64,000 bases of DNA, from assembly GCF_004102745.1 (NCBI RefSeq), contig NZ_RLII01000003.1, forward strand, positions 124,001 through 188,000, in the 5' to 3' direction. The position numbers were made by a program, and so were the translations under genes. Positions within the stretch are counted from its first letter, which is position 1, and every line of letters begins with the position of its first letter. The notes below the pieces were generated by a model, which did no database searches, was not told where the DNA came from, and saw only the letters and a program-made list of their open reading frames with translations. The DNA comes from Acetivibrio mesophilus. GTDB taxonomy: Bacteria; Bacillota; Clostridia; Acetivibrionales; Acetivibrionaceae. Below, one piece after another: positions 59,014 through 64,000 of the stretch.

Positions 59014-60483
59014 CTATCCGCAGCAAAACTTATTGGCATCCTCAGGCACTTCCATCGGATATCTGCCAGTGAAGCATCCGGTACAAAAACCGCATTTTGC
59101 TCCAACAGGTGTTTTTAAGAGCCCTTCAAGACTTAAATAGCCTAGACTGTCTGCACCTGTCATCGCTCTAATCTCCTCAATGGAGCATTCTGCTGCAATA
59201 AGCTGGGATCTGCTCGATGTGTCCACCCCAAAAAAACATGGGTATACATAAGGCGGAGAGCTAATTCTCATATGAACTTCTTTCGCACCAGCTTCCCTCA
59301 AAATCTGAACGAGTCTCTTACTGGTAGTACCTCTAACTATTGAGTCATCTATCATAACAACTCTTTTCCCACTAACAGCTTCCTTCAAGGCATTAAGCTT
59401 AATCCTTACACCGTTTTCTCTTTGACCTTGCTCCGGTTGAATAAAGGTCCTTCCGATATACCTATTTTTAATAAGTCCCAAATTATAAGGTATTCCCGAC
59501 TCCATGGAGTAACCCAATGCTGCAGATATTCCCGAATCCGGAACTCCAAAAACAAGATCTGCTTCTACAGGATGCTCCTGAGCAAGCCTTCTTCCAGCCT
59601 CAATTCTTGCCCTGTGAACACTAACTCCCTCAATATAACTGTCCGGTCTTGCAAAATAAATATACTCAAAAATACACAGCGCCGACTCTTTATGAGCTTC
59701 TGTTTGAATTGCAGTCATGCCGCTTTCTTCAATAACAATTATCTCTCCCGGATTTACATCTCTTACATATTCAGCATCTATCGCATCAAGAGCACAAGTC
59801 TCTGAAGCAAGGATATAGGAATCATCTATACGACCAATGCAAAGAGGTCTTATACCATGAGGGTCTCTGATTCCGATAAGTTTATTTGGCGTAAGAATAA
59901 CCAACGAATAAGCGCCTTTTATCTCTCGCATCGTCTTTATAATTGCCTCTTCAATATTTTTACTGGACAATCTGAACCTTGAAATCAAATTCAAAACTAC
60001 CTCGGAATCAATTGTTGACTGAAATATTATACCTTCTTCTTCCAACTTTTCTCTGATTTTTGGCACATTCACAAGGTTGCCGTTGTGCGCCATAGCCATC
60101 TGGCCATCCTTGTATTTTATAACCATAGGCTGAGAATTTTCTCTACTGCTTGCACCGGTAGTTGAATATCTCACATGTCCTATTGCAATCTTTCCTTTGA
60201 GACTATTGAGAATTTTTTCATTAAAAATCTCGGGAACAAGTCCCATATCCTTATGAAAAAGCAGTTGTCCGTTATTGTTGACAGCAATCCCTGCACTTTC
60301 CTGTCCTCTGTGCTGAAGCGCATACAGAGCATAATAAGTCAAGCGTGCACTATCCAAATTGCTTTTATTGTAAATGCCGAAAACCCCACACTCCTCTTTT
60401 GGCTTGTCAAATGCAAACTTGTCTTCGGTCAAAAATACATCTTGTACATTATTAAAATGCTTTTCCCTTTCCATGCCAAACAT
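59014..60483 (-). CDS. purF: Amidophosphoribosyltransferase
   Basis: The 489-residue enzyme starts purine synthesis by converting PRPP to phosphoribosylamine. An N-terminal propeptide (residues 1-31) precedes the nucleophile Cys in EECGVFGIYN. Glutaminase part: YYALYALQHRGQESAGI and GHVRYSTTGAS. PRPP-binding part: VVMIDDSIVRGTTSKR. The C-terminal KCGFCTGCFTGRYP together with further cysteines matches the Fe4S4 cluster ligands of the Bacillus-type enzyme, which couples stability to oxygen. Start with AAGGAG. Second gene of the operon. Confidence 0.97.
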   Translation of the reverse strand: MFGMEREKHFNNVQDVFLTEDKFAFDKPKEECGVFGIYNKSNLDSARLTYYALYALQHRGQESAGIAVNNNGQLLFHKDMGLVPEIFNEKILNSLKGKIAIGHVRYSTTGASSRENSQPMVIKYKDGQMAMAHNGNLVNVPKIREKLEEEGIIFQSTIDSEVVLNLISRFRLSSKNIEEAIIKTMREIKGAYSLVILTPNKLIGIRDPHGIRPLCIGRIDDSYILASETCALDAIDAEYVRDVNPGEIIVIEESGMTAIQTEAHKESALCIFEYIYFARPDSYIEGVSVHRARIEAGRRLAQEHPVEADLVFGVPDSGISAALGYSMESGIPYNLGLIKNRYIGRTFIQPEQGQRENGVRIKLNALKEAVSGKRVVMIDDSIVRGTTSKRLVQILREAGAKEVHMRISSPPYVYPCFFGVDTSSRSQLIAAECSIEEIRAMTGADSLGYLSLEGLLKTPVGAKCGFCTGCFTGRYPMEVPEDANKFCCG

Positions 60484-60521
60484 AATTAATCTCCTTATTG
60501 TATAATTAATAAAATGAATTG

Positions 60522-61043
60522 TTATAGACTCTTTATCTTTTCTTGAAGTGCTTCGTTCTTCTCTCCAACCTTCTTTTCCAGCTGCTTCTTATATTCCTTC
60601 ATCTTATCCCTGAGTTCGTTATAAGCGGTTGATAATATCTGAACCGCAAGCAGAGCCGCATTTTCTGCCCCATCAATAGCAACTGTAGCTACGGGAATTC
60701 CCGATGGCATTTGAACTATAGAAAGTAATGAATCCAGCCCATCTAATGTAGATGATTTAATGGGTACACCGATAACCGGAAGAGGCGTAAATGCTGCCAG
60801 AACTCCCGGCAAATGAGCAGCCTTTCCTGCACCAGCTATTATAACATCAAAACCGTTCTCTTCAGCACCCTTGGCAAATTCCGCCGCTTTATCAGGTGTC
60901 CTGTGAGCCGAACATACTATTGCGGAAACTTCAACATCAAACTGCTTTAAAACCTTGATACAGTCATTTAAAACTGAAAAGTCAGAATCGCTTCCCATCA
61001 CGAGAGCTACTTTTGGTTTTTTTTCAACTTTTGTCATAGCCAT
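60522..61043 (-). CDS. purE: N5-carboxyaminoimidazole ribonucleotide mutase
   Basis: The 173-residue class I PurE shifts the carboxyl group of N5-CAIR to CAIR. Motifs: VMGSDSDFSVLNDC, VCSAHRTPDKAAEFA, IIAGAGKAAHLPGVLAAFTP and MPSGIPVATVAIDGAENAALLA. A PurK would be expected elsewhere to make N5-CAIR. A Lys/Glu-rich C-terminal helix (DKMKEYKKQLEKKVGEKNEA) is longer than in typical PurE. First gene of the operon; start behind GGAGG. The upstream 100 bases after the permease terminator should hold the promoter. Confidence 0.97.
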   Translation of the reverse strand: MAMTKVEKKPKVALVMGSDSDFSVLNDCIKVLKQFDVEVSAIVCSAHRTPDKAAEFAKGAEENGFDVIIAGAGKAAHLPGVLAAFTPLPVIGVPIKSSTLDGLDSLLSIVQMPSGIPVATVAIDGAENAALLAVQILSTAYNELRDKMKEYKKQLEKKVGEKNEALQEKIKSL

Positions 61044-61142
61044 AGTTCAACCTCCATGAAAATTTTATATTGTATTTTCTATATTTGATATATTGTTAAC
61101 ATAATATATTCTTACATAATTATCGTGTCCCAAAATTAGCCA

Positions 61143-61188
61143 GTAGAAAACATAAAAGTCTGGCCCCATGGGACCAAACTTTTATGTT
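61143..61188 (-). terminator. Terminator between the NCS2 permease and purE
   Basis: An 18-bp stem (61149-61166 with 61171-61188, two G-U pairs) with CATG loop lies seven bases after the permease stop codon, so the permease and the pur operon are separate units. Confidence 0.88.
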
Positions 61189-61194
61189 CACTAT

Positions 61195-62592
61195 TTAGAA
61201 ACCTAAAGCTCCAAACACAAAATTCAGTACAAAAAGCAGTACTACTATATAAAGGATTGGATGCACCTCTTTTGCTTTACCCTTTACAATTTTTGTTATT
61301 ACGTAGAATGTGAAACCGGCTGCAACTCCATTTGAAATGCTATAAGTAAAAGGCATAATAACAACTGTGAAAAACGCCGAAACCGCCTCTTCAAAATCTT
61401 CCCACTTTATCTTTGCAAGAGACTCCATCATTAAAATACCTACCACAATAAGCGCGGGAGCGGTTGCGGCAGCTGTTACCATACCGGCAATCGGCGATAC
61501 GAACAACGCTAGGAAGAAGAATAATGCAGTGAAAACTGATGTGAGACCGGTTCTTCCCCCTACACTAATTCCTGCAGCACTTTCAACATAGGTGGTAGTA
61601 TTGCTTGTACCTAAAAGTGCTCCTATGGATGTAGCTGTTGAATCTGCAAATAAGGCCTTGTCCAGTCTTGACTTAAAACCTTTTCCTGCATGAAGAGCTT
61701 TTTCATCCTCTTCGTCAAAAATCCCGGTCTTTCTGCCCGTTCCAAGGAAGGTTCCTATCGTATCAAAGGTATCCGATAGGCTGAAGGCAAGTATTGTTGC
61801 CAAAACCGTTAGTATCTTGCTTGGTTCACTAAAGAGCCCTGCCAAATCAAGCTTTAAGAAAGTGCTTGACATCGATGGCGGCAAAAAGCTTGATGCCGAT
61901 AGCTCCGGAACAGGAGTTATTCCCATAAACAATCCAACGATAGTGGTTGATATTATTCCCCAAAGTATTGCTCCCTTGACTTTTAAAAGCATTAAAACAA
62001 CCGTGATTACAAGTCCGATCAATGCCAATTGAGTCACCGGGTCGGTGAAGTTTGCAAGAGCCGGAACAATATCCCCTGAAATTACATTTCCATTGGGCAG
62101 TGTAGTATAAGTACCGCTGCTAACCGTAAAATCCAGTAAATGTGCCTGTTTGATTCCTATGTATGTTATAAACAGGCCTATTCCACCGCTTATCGCATAC
62201 TGAAGTGTTTCCGGTATTGCTTTTATAAGCATCTTTCTGACTCTAGTGACAGTAATAAGTATATTTATTAATCCGCAAATAAATACTAACGCTAGAGCCT
62301 GTTGCCAAGTGAATCCCTGTCCTAAAACAACGGTGTACGCAAAAAATGCATTTAGTCCCATACCAGGTGCCTGAGCATATGGTACATTTGCTACCAATCC
62401 CATTATCAATGTACCGATTATTGCTGCAAGTATTGTCGCAACAAACACAGCACCTTTATCCATCCCTGCAGCCTCTAGGGTATTGGGATTGACAAAAATA
62501 ACGTATGCCATTGTCACGAAAGTAGTTAGACCTGCTATAAATTCTGTCCTGACATTTGTGCCGTTTTCCTTAAGCTTAAAAAACTTTTCCAT
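61195..62592 (-). CDS. NCS2 family purine permease (AzgA/PbuG type)
   Basis: The 465-residue protein has 12-14 membrane helices and the signature of the hypoxanthine/guanine/adenine branch: EFIAGLTTFVTMAYVIFVNP near the N-terminus, PGMGLNAFFAYTVV, ISGGIGLFITYIGIKQAHL, and DTFDTIGTFLGTGRKTG with conserved acidic residues for substrate. It imports purine bases with protons. Position directly upstream of purE, but with its own leader and terminator. Start with GGAGGGG. PbuG-like is most probable; exact purine unknown. Confidence 0.93.
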   Translation of the reverse strand: MEKFFKLKENGTNVRTEFIAGLTTFVTMAYVIFVNPNTLEAAGMDKGAVFVATILAAIIGTLIMGLVANVPYAQAPGMGLNAFFAYTVVLGQGFTWQQALALVFICGLINILITVTRVRKMLIKAIPETLQYAISGGIGLFITYIGIKQAHLLDFTVSSGTYTTLPNGNVISGDIVPALANFTDPVTQLALIGLVITVVLMLLKVKGAILWGIISTTIVGLFMGITPVPELSASSFLPPSMSSTFLKLDLAGLFSEPSKILTVLATILAFSLSDTFDTIGTFLGTGRKTGIFDEEDEKALHAGKGFKSRLDKALFADSTATSIGALLGTSNTTTYVESAAGISVGGRTGLTSVFTALFFFLALFVSPIAGMVTAAATAPALIVVGILMMESLAKIKWEDFEEAVSAFFTVVIMPFTYSISNGVAAGFTFYVITKIVKGKAKEVHPILYIVVLLFVLNFVFGALGF

Positions 62593-62719
62593 AAAACCCC
62601 TCCATCCTTTCGGATTTATAAACGTTTGAAATAAAAATAGGCTGGCAGAACCAGCCTTCCAAACCGATACAACAAAACGATGCCATTAACCGCCAAAACT
62701 TCTGCTTCTTAATTGAAAC
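62593..62719 (-). promoter_or_regulatory. Terminator-bearing leader of the purine permease
   Basis: About 127 bases between predicted start point and ATG hold an intrinsic terminator (AGGCTGG-TTCTG-CCAGCCT, 62639-62657, then ATTTTTATTT). GCAGAA near 62700-62705 can pair with TTCTGC in the terminator loop and 3' arm, a possible antiterminator. I do not see the conserved core of the purine riboswitch. The leader is poor in C, unusual for a compact aptamer. Confidence 0.6.
62628..62659 (-). terminator. Attenuator-type terminator in the permease leader
   Basis: A 7-bp GC-rich stem with 5-base loop is followed by a T-rich run, located before, not after, the gene. Confidence 0.78.
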
Positions 62720-62734
62720 AATATTATTATATCA
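62720..62734 (-). promoter_or_regulatory. Extended -10 promoter of the permease
   Basis: TGATATAAT (TATAAT at 62726-62731) on the minus strand; -35 match is weak. Confidence 0.6.
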
Positions 62735-62938
62735 CGCAAATATAATTTTAAGTCGATAAATAGAAAACTTTGATGTTTACACGAAGTCTTTGCTCAAAGC
62801 AAACCTGCTTTTCACATAAATAATACTATCAAAACAAAGTACAGGTTGTCAATGAAAGTTATCAAAAATTACGAACATTATTTTAAGTTTTTGAGGTTAA
62901 TATTCGTTTTTTTATGAAATTATAGGTTTACAATAAAT
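62735..62938. other. Intergenic region upstream of permease leader
   Basis: Together with the leader this gap is 346 bases. Between 62735 and 62938 I see AT-rich sequence without a gene or clear terminator for the AEC permease gene. Confidence 0.45.
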
Positions 62939-63949
62939 CTATCCAATCGCAGTTAGCAAATAGACTACAAAAGGCATTGTTACAATTCCCAATATTGTAG
63001 TGATAAAAACGTTTTCCGTTGCAAATCTGTAGTCCGAGCCGTACTGCTCCGCCAATGCAGGAACAATTGTAGCACATGGCATGGAAAGCTGCAGAATAAT
63101 TACTGCTTTCACAAGAGGATCTACAAAATCTATAAAAGAAAACAGGAATAAAGCAATGCATGGAACTAAAATAAGTTTAAATAGGGCTAAAATAAATATA
63201 GGGTATCTCTTCAATAAATCCTTTGCACTGCTGATTTTCGTCTCTGACAATATCAGACCTATAAAAAGCATTGATAAAGGAACTGTAGCTTCACCAATAG
63301 GAATAAATGCACTGGATATAAAGCCGCCTATATCATAAACGAATGGAATACTGTCTATAAAACCCTTGAAATTCGACTTTATTAGCATAATAATAAGGCC
63401 TGATGCAAAGGCTATGGTATTGGCATTTATAAGGTGCTTTAAATTCTCCTTCACACTCACCTTGTTATGCCTGTTTACAAGAAAAATTCCTAAAGTCCAC
63501 AAAATAGCATCATTTGCCAGGTTGTAAAATACGGCATAGATTAAAATGCCGTCTCCATATAGTGATCTTAAAAGGGGAAAGGCTAGGTAAATTACATTTC
63601 CAAACATAAAATGCATTTTGAATACATTCTCAGTTGCTCCTTTAAGACCCAATATCTTACCCGTAAAATGCCCTATAACAAAGGAAAACATTATAAATAC
63701 TACTCCCAACAGGAATATCAACATTCCGTTTATCAGAATGTCTTTCGTAAAATTACGACCTGCCAGAGTCGTGAAGATAAGAAGCGGTGCTGTAAGCTTT
63801 ATAACTGTCCTTGAAAGCACTGTTCCCGAGTTGTCGGGAAGATAACGGGTTTTGCCCGCAATGAACCCTATAAGTGCCATAATTACTAAAATAGAAATTT
63901 GATTGACTAAAGTCTGTATTTGCTCTGTAAGGCTTTGAATTTCGATCAT
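62939..63949 (-). CDS. AEC family permease
   Basis: The 336-residue protein has about ten membrane helices and the auxin efflux carrier pattern: GFIAGKTRYLPDNSGTVLSRTVIKLTAPLLIF at the start and PCATIVPALAEQYGSDYRFATENVFITTILGIVTMPFV at the end (conserved Asn and Gly positions). Bacterial AEC proteins include malate and related dicarboxylate carriers. Substrate unknown. I choose ATG at 63947-63949, with GGGAG about nine bases before; the GTG at 63962-63964 overlaps that site. Single gene at the right window edge. Confidence 0.87.
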   Translation of the reverse strand: MIEIQSLTEQIQTLVNQISILVIMALIGFIAGKTRYLPDNSGTVLSRTVIKLTAPLLIFTTLAGRNFTKDILINGMLIFLLGVVFIMFSFVIGHFTGKILGLKGATENVFKMHFMFGNVIYLAFPLLRSLYGDGILIYAVFYNLANDAILWTLGIFLVNRHNKVSVKENLKHLINANTIAFASGLIIMLIKSNFKGFIDSIPFVYDIGGFISSAFIPIGEATVPLSMLFIGLILSETKISSAKDLLKRYPIFILALFKLILVPCIALFLFSFIDFVDPLVKAVIILQLSMPCATIVPALAEQYGSDYRFATENVFITTILGIVTMPFVVYLLTAIG

Positions 63950-64000
63950 TTTTAAGACTCCCACAAATTATTATCAGACTGCAATGAGATACACAGTTTT

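Noticed and set aside
61044-61142. Purine riboswitch upstream of purE
   Set aside because: The 99-base gap lacks the conserved core and pairing; only AT-rich promoter-like sequence is seen.

Overview
The window is a gene-dense, AT-rich chromosomal segment of a spore-forming Clostridia-type Firmicute. Evidence for this: strong AGGAGG ribosome binding sites before most genes, a T-box leader on thrS, an L20-type leader on infC-rpmI-rplT, the sporulation-associated set prkA-yhbH-spoVR, a GerMN lipoprotein, an S-layer-homology (SLH) protein, and N-degron genes clpS-clpA-aat. The gene content resembles the Acetivibrio (Clostridium) thermocellus group, but I cannot fix genus or species from sequence alone. 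I see no transposon, prophage, CRISPR array or rRNA operon.

Layout. 1-6.1 kb: the end-truncated SLH protein, tRNA-Thr(CGU), a recycling operon for S-adenosylhomocysteine and methylthioadenosine (punA-ahcY-mtaD), and an MFS transporter. 6.2-10.8 kb: prkA-yhbH-spoVR. 11.3-18.2 kb: a GT39-like membrane glycosyltransferase, small accessory genes (two-gene GNAT/unknown cluster with a 25-codon coupled ORF, Nif3-like protein, small membrane protein), then a membrane protein with two extracellular beta-domains next to a soluble jelly-roll-like protein. 18.3-22.1 kb: TrpB2, an unknown 312-residue protein, and two half-size TSUP transporters. 22.2-26.8 kb: clpS-clpA-aat plus a DUF3810 membrane zincin. 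26.9-36.6 kb: a membrane protein and a 2920-residue cyclic beta-1,2-glucan synthase-like enzyme. 36.8-42.9 kb: SPOUT rRNA methylase, infC-rpmI-rplT with attenuator leader, thyA-folA, thrS with T-box. 43-48.5 kb: small membrane protein, GerMN lipoprotein, ComEA-like protein, D,D-carboxypeptidase, AMP-forming acyl-CoA synthetase, a 41-codon ORF. 48.7-54.3 kb: leuS, rsfS, LytR_C protein, yqeK, nadD, GNAT. 54.4-62.6 kb: purE-F-M-N-H-D preceded by an NCS2 purine permease with its own attenuator-like leader. 63 kb: AEC permease.

How the genes connect. Purine metabolism recurs: NCS2 uptake, de novo IMP synthesis, and salvage of the nucleosides made by AhcY and MTA deamination through PunA; ThyA-FolA use the folate pool on which PurN and PurH also depend. 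Translation is controlled by three leaders or start signals visible here: thrS T-box, infC leader, and an AUU start codon for infC.

The most interesting items are non-coding or small: a perfect 22-bp palindrome overlapping the infC promoter; a three-state hairpin set in the infC leader; a terminator-bearing leader of the purine permease that does not look like the classical purine riboswitch; and several small ORFs of 25-51 codons with good ribosome binding sites. I did not find a clearly new multi-gene defence or metabolic system.
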